This document shows, one piece after another, positions 51,325-61,677 of a stretch of 64,000 nt of DNA; the stretch's first letter is position 1, and each line of letters opens with the position of its first letter. The notes under the pieces were generated by a model, which worked only from the letters and a program-made list of their open reading frames with translations, was not told where the DNA came from and made no database searches. A program made the position numbers and the translations under genes. The DNA is from Lepidurus packardi (taxonomy: Eukaryota > Arthropoda > Branchiopoda > Notostraca > Triopsidae), in contig JAKZAN010000007.1 in assembly GCA_023053545.1 (NCBI GenBank), positions 7,998,001 to 8,062,000 of the forward strand, read 5' to 3'.

Positions 51325-52337
51325 ATGATGATCCGCGTAGCAGTCTTGGTTGTGGCTTTGGCACTGTTTTCGGAAGCTTATGAACGCAACACGGGACGTT
51401 ACAGCCAATACTCCCGTACTCGTCCGTGGTTCAGCGCCTTCCGTCAAAGAAATGGATTTGGTTCGACTTCTCGCTACAATCAGAACTCCCCTGCCTTTGC
51501 CTCCAGCAATGACCGTGACAGCAGCTCTTCCTATGGCGCCCCAAGCTCTTCCTATGGCGCATCCTCCTATGGTGCCAGCTCTTACGGTATAACTTACCAT
51601 CCTAATTACTCCTAATTCGTGAACTAATTGACCCTGCATTGTCATCCACAGGTTATGATGACCACCACGGCAAGGAATTCAAGCCCCTGGCTGCTTTGAT
51701 CGCTCCTCTCGCTGGATTGGCTTTGTTGGGAGCCGCCGCTGCTGTAGCTACCAGCCCTGTACTGTTGACCATCGCTGTCCTCAACGGTCGTAAACGCCGT
51801 AGTGTTGATGACAACTTGCCTACTGGCAACGAAGCCGATGCCTACGGACCTGAAATCAGCCAAAAGATCCACGAGATGGAAGTTTTGGAGAGCTACATCG
51901 CTAAGGTAAGAACCTAATTGCCAGCATCCCTTCTTTTGATGGGTAATATTAATTTTTCTCTCTTTTTTTCCCATTCCGGTTCACAGGTACCCCAAGAAGA
52001 GAAGCAAGACGAAAAACTTATGTCTACCTACTTATCCTGCTCTGGATACACTGAGGCCGGTAACACTTGCATGGATCGCGTTGTCTGCGAATATGCCACT
52101 ACTCCTTCTAAAATGTCCGACTTGGAAAAAGATGTCGTCTCTATGTAAGAATCTTACTTCGGGTGTAAAAGCGAAAATGGTACTAAGGGTATTTCTTTCG
52201 TTTCTAGTGTGCTCTACAACATTATGTCCAACACCTACATTAGCAAGGACTTCAAGGAAAGACTGCGTACTGCTGCCCAACATGGTCGTGGCACTGGCCA
52301 ATGTACTGCTTACACCTGTGCCCAGTTGAAGAACTAG
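51325..52337 (+). CDS. Secreted/membrane-tethered five-cysteine protein 2 (tandem paralogue)
   Basis: Coding exons 51325-51586, 51652-51905, 51987-52144 and 52208-52337 give 267 residues. Signal peptide: MMIRVAVLVVALALFSEA. A Tyr/Ser/Arg-rich region with SSYGA repeats follows, then the hydrophobic APLAGLALLGAAAAVATS, a furin-like GRKRR, and the conserved tail YLSCSGY...C.DRVVCEY...LYNIM...RLRTAAQHGR...QC....CAQL. The five cysteines and three intron phases match gene 1. The N-terminal repeat region is shorter and different, so the tail is under constraint while the N-terminus diverges. An odd cysteine count hints at a disulfide-linked dimer (inference). Confidence 0.87.
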
Positions 52338-52579
52338 AAAACAAACATTTGTTCGGAAAAGAAACCCAAGCTGAAGACTTGAGCTGAGCATGTACAGTTA
52401 GCAAGTGTCCTTGGTAACTGTTTGCATGCTTCCCATGTGGGACTGTTTTTTGTACAGCGTTAGTAGAAGCACATAATTAATTTATTCGCGCACCTTCTTA
52501 ATACATCATAAGCATAATAAAATCAGCATAATTGAATCACAATCACATAATTGAATCGAAATTGACTTCTTCGGCAAAC

Positions 52580-53433
52580 TTAGGTAAGTTGCGGAACCGC
52601 ACTCCCTTCACTGACCAAAGCAGCGAAATCTTGATTCAACTAATCAAGAATAGTGAGACTAAATGGTTTAATAAGGAGTTTGAAGGATACTCTACCTTTC
52701 GTATCGTGTCATTGTCTTCAGTAGCAACAGGGGCAGGAGGAGAAGCTGCGAGAACTTCCAGCATGCGACGTGCAGCTAGTTTCTTTGCCAACTTTTTGGA
52801 CCTCCCTTCACCTATGAGCGAATATTGATTGGCACGCCACATGCTTAACAATTTTACCGGTTTTTACCTGTGGTAATCTGACCCTGTAACTTGCATTCAT
52901 ATGTAAACGTCTTCTCATGAGGCTCACCGGACTCGGATACTTTGACATACTCAGGTAGGTCAAATAAATTGTCAATGGAATAATTTTGCAATTTTCCAAC
53001 GAAATTTTCTTCAAGGCCAGCATCTGTTGGTGATCTGCAGAACATTTAACATAACTATTAATATACGTCTTCAAATAAAAAATAAAATGTAAGTATATGT
53101 ATACTGTGTTTCCGGAGTGGAAGTAGAAAATAGATCTGGATGGCTCTCTTTCAGGATATCTAGCATAGCTTGCGCTGCATTATGTTTCGCAGCCATCTTC
53201 GTCTTTGCAGTCCCGGAAGCTATACAAATAACCCAAAGACAAAAATGTTACAATCAAGCAAGACTACTCCTACTCAAGTTACCATTTTTGTCAATCCTCC
53301 TTATAAGAACAGTCATTTCATACGTCATACAATGGGGACTTCCTTCAGCATTGGTCAACTCGTATATCGGGATCCATTTTTGCGCTACACATATTTCCTG
53401 CAGCAAACCTATTGGTGTCTTTGGATTCGCCAT
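52580..53433 (-). CDS. Two-dsRBD protein of the TARBP2/PRKRA/Loquacious family
   Basis: In this family such proteins partner Dicer or PKR-like enzymes in small-RNA processing. Minus-strand exons 53433-53283, 53219-53105, 53034-52868, 52811-52696 and 52639-52580 give 202 residues. dsRBD1 (about residues 4-80) reads KTPIGLLQEICVAQKWIPIY, then TAKTKMAAKHNAAQAML. dsRBD2 (about 100-165) reads NFVGKLQN...LPEYVKVSESGEPHEKTFTYEC, then GEGRSKKLAKKLAARRMLEVL. The two KKxAxK-type RNA-contact motifs are present in degenerate (KTKMAAKH) and strong (KKLAKK) form. The usual third, protein-binding dsRBD is absent, so the protein is shorter than PRKRA or Loqs (about 310 residues or more). It may be a lineage-specific or R2D2-like paralogue. 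The splice before dsRBD2's end is a 56-nt intron that uses the ctcatag acceptor. Confidence 0.85.
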
Positions 53434-53704
53434 TTGATCAACTATTTGCCGGTATGGGAATGTCAAATTATGAAAGTGTAATATACCGTAAGAGATTAGA
53501 TAAGGTCACGAAATCAAAACAAACAGATAAAAGTGCACAGCACGCCCGATCATGTCCCGACATTCCATTCTGGTTATCCTTCTACGATAGATGGCGCCGG
53601 TAACTGTTTACAGCACGTGGCCACTGAAATAAAAAAAAATTACTTTTGCCCTTTCGACCTATTTGTGTACGTAGTTGCTTGTTTAAGTACATTATTATCA
53701 AAGC
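53434..53704. promoter_or_regulatory. Divergent promoter, dsRBD gene / HACL1
   Basis: Only 271 bp separate the two start codons. The region contains CGATAGATGGCGCC at 53585-53598, which fits the YAGRKGGC CTCF core, and an E-box-like CACGTG at about 53614. No TATA box was seen. An acceptor, aaatag, just upstream of the minus-strand ATG suggests a leader exon within this interval. Confidence 0.5.
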
Positions 53705-56108
53705 ATGCTTGATAAAAATAGTCTTCCTGATCCGGAAGAAGTACTTGACGGGAACACTGTTTTAGCGCTAGCTTTGAAGCAACAGGTATCTATTATTTCA
53801 TTATTGACGATGACCAAGATTTCCACATTCAAATTAATTTCGAAGTTTGATAATTTTACAATTTGTCCTATAAATGTTTCACTGCAAATCCTTTTGTAGG
53901 GTGTCGAGTATATTTTTGGCATTGTTGGCATACCAGTCATAGATGTGGCAGTTGTTGCGCAGCAGCATGGGATCAAATATATTGGCATGAGAAATGAACA
54001 ATCCGCTGCATACGCCGCTCAAGCCATGGGCTATCTGTCGGGCCGACCGGCCGTTTGCTTAGCCGTTTCAGGGCCGGGGGTTTTGCATACCATTGGCGGT
54101 ATGGCAAATGCACAGTCAAACGCCTGGTATGCGAGTTAACTTTATAAGTGAATCCGGTCCAACACTTCTCCTTTTTAGGCCAATGATCGTGATCGGAGGT
54201 TCATCCGATAGGGCTCATGAAGGCCTAGGAGCCTTCCAAGAATGTCCACAAGTCGAAGCAGCCAGATTGTGGTGCAAATATAGCGCAAGGCCCCCGTTTT
54301 TGCAAACTATTCCACGGCATGTAGAAACAGCTGTAAGGCATTCTTTGTACGGCAGACCAGGTACTTAAAATGAATTTTTGTTTAGTACACTAAATAGTTA
54401 CTTACTGGACAATCTGGGATTATAGGGTGTTCATATTTGGATTTTCCGGGCGATCTACTATCGTCTAGCATCAAAGCTGGCGAGGTAGAATGGGTTCAAT
54501 GCTGTCCACCTTCACCCGTCTGTTTTCCAGCATTGAGTCAAGTTCAAGAAGCTGTTGGCTTGCTGAAAAGTGCTCAAAGACCACTTGTTATTGTAGGAAA
54601 AGGTAACAAGTACTATCTTTTCGCACTTGTCGTAATCAGGTTGCTTGTCGTGTAGGTTGTGCTTGGGCTAAAGCTGAAAACTCTGTTCGTCATTTACTTT
54701 CTTTGTCAAACCTCCCTTGGCTAGCTAGCCCAATGGGAAAAGGTGTTGTTCCGGATGAAGATGACAATTGCGTCGGTCCTGCGAGATCTACCGCTCTTTC
54801 TCAAGCAGATGTAATTGTGCTGCTTGGTGCACGACTAAACTGGATATTGCATTTTGGGCAAAAGCCCAGATTTGCTTCTGATGTCAAGATAATTCAAGCA
54901 AGTTTTCCTTTGCTTTTACTCAAGGTATTTTCATAGTGTAAACATACGCTTTGCTAGGTTGATATTGAAGCAGAACAGCTTCATAATAGCGTACCAGCAA
55001 CAGTTGGAATGCTCTGTGACGTAAATTCCGCCGCTGACGTTCTGGCCCATGAACTCGAAGCTACGAGATGGACTTTTTCCAAAAACTCAGTGTGGTGGAA
55101 AATTCTCAGAGAGCACTGCCAGAAAAACAAGAATGCTAATCAAGTAAAAAAGAAGAGTCTAACTTGTCCAAAAATTAATTAAATTAATTCTCCCTCATTG
55201 TTTCTTAGGAAATGGCTGCAGACGTATCCACTCCTTTAAACTATTATGCTGTCTTCCGTGTCGTTCAGGAAATGCTGCCAAAAGGTTCGTAGCGTTTAGA
55301 CACACCTAATACGCAGTCTGAACGAAGTTTATTATTCACTCTGTAGACTGCATTATAGTCAGCGAAGGAGCCAATACCATGGATATTGGTCGAACAATGC
55401 TACTTAACTCTCTTCCACGTCATCGACTAGATGCTGGTAAATCCATATCTTGCATCATTTCAATATAACGAATATAACAATATTACTTGATAGGTACGTT
55501 TGGAACCATGGGTGTGGGCCCAGGTTTCGCCATTGCTGCAGCTATGTGGTGTCAACAGTACGCTCCTGAGCAAAGAGTCGTATGTGTAGAAGGCGATTCG
55601 GCTTTTGGCTTTTCCGGTATGGAATTGGAAACCATGGCTAGGTAGATGTTTATCGCAGACTTGCAATGATCGAATATCGAATTAATTTTCTTTACAATAA
55701 ATTATTCATTAGGTATAACTTGCCAATTATTATAATCGTGGTGAATAACAACGGAATCTATAACGGCATGGACAAAGAATTGTTTGATGACGTGCGTCAA
55801 GATGCTCATCCTGCGATTGCGTAAGTCCTTTCCTTTACTTTCAAGTCGATGTGTCGCTAAGGTTTTTTTTTTGGTTTTTTTTTTTAAGGACGCCGCCTAC
55901 TTCTTTGATTCCTGAAGTGCATTATGAAGCCATGGCAAAAATGGTTGGAGCGCCGGGTTGGCTGTGTTCTACGATTCAAGAAATCCAAGGAGCCTTAGGA
56001 TCAGCTCTGGCTTTGAAGGATAAACCCTGTATTATTAACGTATTGGTTAATCCTATGGCTCAGAGAAAGGCTCAGCAGTTTGAATGGCTCACCAGAGCTA
56101 AGCTGTAG
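53705..56108 (+). CDS. Hacl1: 2-hydroxyacyl-CoA lyase 1 (peroxisomal, ThDP-dependent)
   Basis: Cleaves 2-hydroxyacyl-CoA to formyl-CoA and an aldehyde in peroxisomal alpha-oxidation of phytanic and 2-hydroxy fatty acids. Exons: 53705-53785, 53900-54126, 54179-54360, 54426-54602, 54656-54897, 54958-55143, 55209-55284, 55347-55436, 55494-55641, 55713-55820, 55889-56108. They total 578 residues, the usual family length. The N-terminal ThDP domain has the catalytic Glu in [15 protein letters not shown], then [11 protein letters not shown]. The C-terminal ThDP motif is GDSAFGFSG...[10 protein letters not shown]. The protein ends in AKL, a peroxisomal targeting signal type 1. Exon 5 ends at a GC-AG intron. 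Confidence 0.95.
54898..54957 (+). other. GC-AG intron in HACL1
   Basis: Frame and homology require exon 5 to end at ...KIIQ and exon 6 to start VDIE. The donor is attcaa|GCAAGT, the strongest GC-donor consensus, and the acceptor is ttgctag. The only GT alternative, at 54925, would leave an intron of 33 nt and insert seven to nine extra residues. Confidence 0.8.
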
Positions 56109-56675
56109 ATCAAACCAAGATGGCATTCCGCTATAGCAAAACTTAAAAATTTATATTGTAATTGGGTAGTAGAACTGGGGATTTTTATTGCAAAGGTGTT
56201 TAACACAAAAATTATTTTTAATCGGTGAGATTACTACTTTTATCGCAATTTTATCCAAAATAAGAACAGATGCATTTAATCAATTCGAAACAGAAATATG
56301 CTTACGCTATTTCCAAATTTTCACTTTCGTTATAATGTTTTATTTTCGCTTGTCGTGGATTCACACGAAAACTGCATAGTGTGGCCTATTATTTTGCATA
56401 ATAAGGGGATGCCTTGGAAATATGCATATCTTGAGAAGAGCTGCACGCTAATGTAAACTATATCTTCATAGCTTCACCAAAAGAAAGATTTTTTTTAGAA
56501 GAAATATGTGAAGGTAATCTCGTATTTAGTGATTTAAGCCTATAAGTCGACAACCTAGCTCGGAGAATTAAAAAGTTTTTTTTTTAGGGACTTTTTCAAT
56601 GAAAGAAATCTGAATGAAATCTTGAAGTTCCAGCGAATGTATTTTCAAAAAAAAAGCACAGTTTGTCTTCACTAA
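56109..56675. other. Convergent 3' ends of HACL1 and WDR33
   Basis: A/T-rich 3'UTR sequence between tail-to-tail genes. No coding frame or clear canonical poly(A) signal was assigned on either strand. Confidence 0.5.
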
Positions 56676-59600
56676 CTAGCGATTCCCACCTCGCCACCCT
56701 CCTCCTCTTCCGTTAAAACCTCCTCTTCCCCGAGCAAATCCCGTTTCTTGAGGTTCATCCCATCTTCCGTTTCCCTCACCGTTATTTCCACCACCAAAAT
56801 TGTCCTCACGCATGTCTCTTCTGTTCATTCCCCAGGACTGCCCTTCAAATCGATTTCCTCCAAACTGTCCCCCGCCTGCTCCTCTTCCTCCTGATCCTCC
56901 CCCTCCTCCTCCCTCACCGTCTCTTCTATCACCTCGGAACTCGTGCTGCTCTTCCCTATCCCAAGACTGTTGGTTGGACGTAGGTGGAGGACCTCGCATC
57001 ATAGGTGGAGGTCCGCCCATCATGGGCGGACCTCGAGGGCCCATTGGGAACGGTGGACGTCCGAATTGTTGTTGTGGTGGTCCTGCACCACGAGGAAACT
57101 GTCCTGGCCCACCAAACGGTTGACCGCCACCGCCAAAACCTTAACAGTTGCATGTACAATTATTTTCCATAAAGAGAGTTAGCTTTTAGCATTATTACCC
57201 CCTCGATTAGCTCCTTGAGGAAATCTTTGCCGATCTTCTTCCATGTTGGGTGGCATATTAGAGGCCATGTTTGAGGGCATGTTAGATGGTGGAGGACCTC
57301 TAGGAGGATGTAGTAGACCCATAGGTGGTCCTCCTCCCGGGGGCATCCAAGGTGGGCGTGGTCCAAACATCGGTCCAGGTCCTCGCATCATATTGCCAGG
57401 CCCAGGTCCGCCCATAGGTGGGTGCATAAAGGGTGGGCCTCCATAGGGAGGGTGTAGCCCGGGGCCACCCATGCCTGGCTTGAAGTTGGCCGGCATGTTC
57501 ATCATTTGCCCTTCCGCTCCTTCGGAATGATCTGGCATACCCATTATTGCCAAGTCACCTCCTTTTTCTACACGCAGGAATTCAACACTATAATTCCATT
57601 TGTGTAAATCAAGTCCGCAACACAATACTTACGTTCTCCTTGAGGCTCACGAGCAACTAGGCTACCATCTTCTTGAGCTTCTCCGGCAGCGGAAGGAATA
57701 ACTTGGATATCGTCTGAAAAAAATAAATCATTCTATAAATCTATATTTTAAACTGTAAATTTATCAAAATATTATAAACTTATATTACAATAATATACAT
57801 TTATATCAAAATAAAATAAATATATATACAATAATTTAGTACACTAATAAAAAATATACTGTGAATATGTAATTGTGAATACGAGTTTGTGCTACTAACC
57901 ATCGTCCTGACTCAAATCTTTGTCTAATCTATCTCGAATGCCACGATGGTTGTCCCGATGACGATCTCGATCATAGTCACGTGGCCTCTCTCTATGATCT
58001 CGGCGGTCCCGAAAGCCTCTTCCTTGGTCTCTGCTGTTGTCAGGACGTGAATATGGAAGCTAGAAAAAAAAAAGAAAACAAAGGTTTAACAAGATTGTTT
58101 TTTTTTTAATTCGCTTAATTTGATTTATAAACAATTACTTTTCTTTGTTGCCGGTCTCCTCCTCCTCCTCCTGCCCCGCCTATGGAGTCCATATCCAAAC
58201 CTGGGATATTTGGTGCTTCCTCTATTTCATCATCCATTCCAGGGATGTAGGTCACTTCATCTAAAATTTTCACAAACATACATTTTCCTCTCCTTTCTTT
58301 ATTTCATTATTGTGTTCCATTCATACCATCATCGCTGTCAGCCTGACTTGGACCGCCTCCAGGCCCCATGTTCAAGTTATATTTGTCGCGCATTTTATCG
58401 CCTGGTCTGTTTCGAGTCCAAAACTTGGACGTGTGGTCGTTGGATCCCGAGCATAACAAATGACCCACAGGATGCCATGACAGCGACCAAATAAGGGACT
58501 CGTGTGCTTGTTCTACCACGCCAACTTCCTTATCAGTACTAAAAAAAATGCAAAACCAATCGGTTTGGTTGTTGTTGCCTGTTATTTGACTAAGTGTTTG
58601 TAAGGTTACCCAACATTCCAAAATAGGATAGCTCCATCGGATCCTCCCGAGGCAAAGACGCCTTCGTTATGTGGATGCCAGGATAAACAAGCAGCTTCTT
58701 TTTTATGGCCTCGGAACGTTTGAACCTCGGTTTGTAATTTCCGTATGTCAAAGAGTTTAACGAGATGGTCTCGAGAAGCGGTAATTAGCCAGTTCCCGTT
58801 TTTGTTCCAGCGTGCATCCATAACAGTGCTTTTGTGAGCGTGCCTTGATGAGAAACAGAAAGACAGTTCAGAATGAATGACTTACGCGAACAAAAACTTC
58901 TACTCTTACAAGGTTGCTAATGACTGTCCTGACTTGGGATCCCATAGCTTAATAGGCTGTTGATTATCTTTGGACCCAGATACAATGAGGCCTTTATCCG
59001 GGTGCCAGTCAACGCATTTGACATCTGCACCATGACCTACGCAAATGTGAAAGGAAAAGTATCAATGTAAATAACTTTTGGAAAGAAAATTTCCAAATTT
59101 GTACCTCGCAAGACCTTTTCTTCCTGACATCTAACGAAATCCCATATCCGAACCGTACCGTCGTCTGAGCACGTGGCAATTTTTTGGTCCGTAGGGCAAA
59201 AACTGTTGGAAAATTTCGTTAAATTTAGGTTACTGTTGGAATATGTCGTTAAATTCAACCATGACTAAGATTACCACTCCATTTCATTCACTCAGGTAAG
59301 GTGTGTTTATTTTCGTTTATTTTAAGATCGGAAGGATTAACTTGTGACTGTTCTAGCTTCCAACGTACGTTCGACATACATTCTCGTTGTTATTTCCTTT
59401 CCTGTAGCTATCTGAGCTCTCTCGTGTCAATGAAACAACTCTTTCCTGTTTTCACAACGTCGAAAGTCCCATTGAAAAGACGCGATTGAAAATTGAGGAT
59501 CCGGAAAGTAAACGCGCGTGTATTGCCGAACGTAAGACATACACACACCAGCAAAAAAATAATACTTCGAAAAAACAAATGACTGGAGTACGCCAAATCT

Positions 59601-60603
59601 TCTGTGATGTCATTTCCCCTTTGACTTAAATGAAGAAAACCGGAAATTCCCTTTATCACTCGCAAATATCACCGAGTCATTTTTCGAGATCGTTTATCAA
59701 AAGCAAAATAGAGATCGTTGAAAGGAGAGGAAGAAAGGAAAAGGAAGTGGGTGTTTTGTCTACCTGATTCCTCGCAGAGGTTCCTTGTGGGCTTGAAATA
59801 GTTTGACGTTGTTCATATTAGACTGCCAGTATTTGACGTAACCCGAATGGTCCCCTGTAACCATCCAGATGTCAGAGTGAGACCAGACCATTGTTCGCAC
59901 TGGACTATCGTGAGCCTACAAATGAAAACACGGTTTTTTAGTTGTAGCACTTGTATTGCAAAGTAATGCAGCACTTGTAAGATTGTCTCGAAGTTGAAGG
60001 TGAGCCCATTCCACAATGTAAACTCGCCTGACGACGACCCGGTAATCAACCGCCGACCATCTGGGGTCCAAGAGAGGCAAAAGACGGGACATCGCATCTT
60101 GTTGGTGGCCACTTTGACGAATCGGGTGGTGACTGCATTAATAGGGTTGTCGGGGTAGGAGGAAGGGGGAAGTAATTCTGGGTAGTAAACTACATCGGGT
60201 TGCAAGCAAGGACGATCTCGTAAATCACGCTGCCATACCCTAGTCTATTAAAAACGACAAAAAAAAGAACAGAAACATAAGGATTCCATGGCCAAGAAAC
60301 GCTCTGGCGCATTACTTCTAAGTGTTTGATGACAGTTGCGTTGTAGTCGACGGTTTTGCGCATGGAACTCTTTCGGGCGATTTTAGCTTCATAGTCCTTG
60401 TCGCCCGGTTTAGGATAAACTTTATTAAAAGGGTGAAACGGCGGACGGCCCCCGAACGGTAAAAGGCCTCTTAGGTTAGGCAATACGCCAGGAATATTCG
60501 CATTTGGAGGTGGTTGTCCAGGGTTTGGTCCCGCTCTATTGTGATTTAACTGACTGCTGCCCCCAGGTCCTGGAGCCGGGAATGAAGGAGGATTGGCTAG
60601 CAT
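56676..60603 (-). CDS. Wdr33: WDR33, pre-mRNA 3'-end processing WD40 protein
   Basis: CPSF subunit that binds the AAUAAA signal with CPSF30 in nuclear mRNA polyadenylation. Minus-strand exons 60603-60316, 60244-59975, 59915-59764, 59202-59105, 59036-58910, 58843-58610, 58538-58327, 58260-58139, 58059-57900, 57713-57633, 57567-57199 and 57139-56676 give 858 residues. The N-terminal [14 protein letters not shown] segment, which precedes the propeller, matches the family. The WD40 propeller (about residues 110-420) has blades ending [32 protein letters not shown] and [18 protein letters not shown]. The tail has RD/RE-rich, Pro-Gly-Met-rich and RGG/GGRG segments, shorter than the long collagen-like tail of vertebrate WDR33. 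The 561-bp intron between exons 3 and 4 is the longest. Confidence 0.95.
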
Positions 60604-60629
60604 GATAGTAGAGTATTTTCTACACACAT
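60597..60629 (-). promoter_or_regulatory. Upstream ORF overlapping the WDR33 start
   Basis: An ATG at 60629-60627, in another frame, encodes ten residues. Its stop, TAG (60599-60597), lies inside codons 2-3 of WDR33, so the uORF overlaps the main ATG at 60603-60601. Translation of WDR33 would need leaky scanning or reinitiation, provided the leader includes 60629. Confidence 0.55.
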
Positions 60630-61457
60630 AGCCGCAAGCTGAGGCTCTTTCTTTTCCCGTGCAATTTGATACTTAACTTAATGGGTGACAGAAGTAAACC
60701 AGGTTCGTTTGTTTACTTCGTCAAAAAACCAGAGCAAACAAAACTCCAAAATATCCAATCCGCTGACAAGTCACACACTGATTCAATTTTTCGGCGTTTG
60801 AAGGACAGAAAATCTGTGGAAACACTACCATTATAAAATATTTTAATACAAGATTGGAAATTACCTAAACAGGAACCAACGGTAAAAGATTTGGACCAAA
60901 ATATATGCAGCGTCTTTTCTCTTCTCTACCGACATCCAGCTCCGGGTGCCAGGCACGCGTTCAGCCTTGACTTCACGAATCGCGGTTCAATTCCTTTGAG
61001 TCAGGACAGTAGTTTCAGGCTTATTCGATAGATGGCACACCATATTGATATGGTCACATAAGAAGATGTAAATATTTGGAGGACGGCACTCGTCTGTGCC
61101 TGCATGTGTTGAGTCGTTTCGTTCGTAACTCGCAGGGCCGGTCACTCTCAATTCCTTTCGCTTCGTTTGGTTTAGTTCCCGCCTAGCCTTTCGCCAGGAT
61201 TGGTGTACGATTGTGTCGGAGCCGAGAAGTGAAGCTGTGTTGGCGTGCCATTTCTAGGCCACTCACTTCTTTTCTTTTGTGTCGCGTTCAAATACTCTTA
61301 GTGGCATATTAAAACTCTGAGCAAAAGAAAGTTTTTTCTTCCTACGTTCCAAAATAAAAGGCAGCTGTTTGCAGTGTTGCTCTTGGATTACAACCCACCC
61401 GAATCATGGGCTATTTATTCCCTTCGTGATCGTGTTACACCTTTAATTTGCCTACAG
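60630..61457. promoter_or_regulatory. Divergent promoter region, WDR33 / integrin alpha
   Basis: It contains CGATAGATGGC at 61026-61036, identical to the 11-mer in the other divergent promoter of this window. An acceptor, gcctacag, ends at 61457 just before the integrin exon, so a non-coding integrin leader exon probably lies within this interval. No TATA box was assigned. Confidence 0.45.
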
Positions 61458-61480
61458 CCGATTCCCAGAAAACTCGAGTC

Positions 61481-61677
61481 ATGGCGACTGCTATGGCGTT
61501 TATAGAGCGCTGGCTCTACCTGTGCATTGCTTTATGTTGCTGGACCAAAACTGCCCATACTTTTAACTTGGAACCGCGCATCGCTATCATAAAACAAGGA
61601 GTATCTGGAGCTTATTTCGGTTACTCCGTAGCCGAACACCAGGTCTTGGACGACAGAGGCAAAGTCGAGCAAAACTG
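61481..61677 (+). CDS. Integrin alpha subunit, first coding exon (partial)
   Basis: Cell-surface receptor chain that pairs with an integrin beta to bind matrix. After the acceptor at 61457 the ATG at 61481 starts MATAMAFIERWLYLCIALCC, a signal peptide ending near AHT. Then come FNLEPR, GAYFGYSVAEHQV and VEQNW, the start of the first FG-GAP blade of the beta-propeller. The donor tg|GTAAGT is at 61678. The next expected words (LLVGAP) are not found before 64000, so the remaining exons lie beyond the window behind an intron longer than 2.3 kb. It resembles the alpha-PS1/alpha-6/7 laminin-binding group, but one exon cannot settle this. Confidence 0.85.

Noticed and set aside
52854..52868. Reading dsRBD2 on to ITTGKNR* or splicing with a 14- or 24-nt intron
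   Set aside because: Introns that short are not credible; the 56-nt intron to 52811 restores the canonical GEGRSKKLAKK motif.
52532..53603. Plus-strand frames over the dsRBD locus
   Set aside because: Shadows of the minus-strand gene, whose exons show clear dsRBD motifs and consistent splice phases.
56800..57446. Plus-strand proline/glycine-rich frames
   Set aside because: Complement of the WDR33 Gly/Pro/RGG tail.
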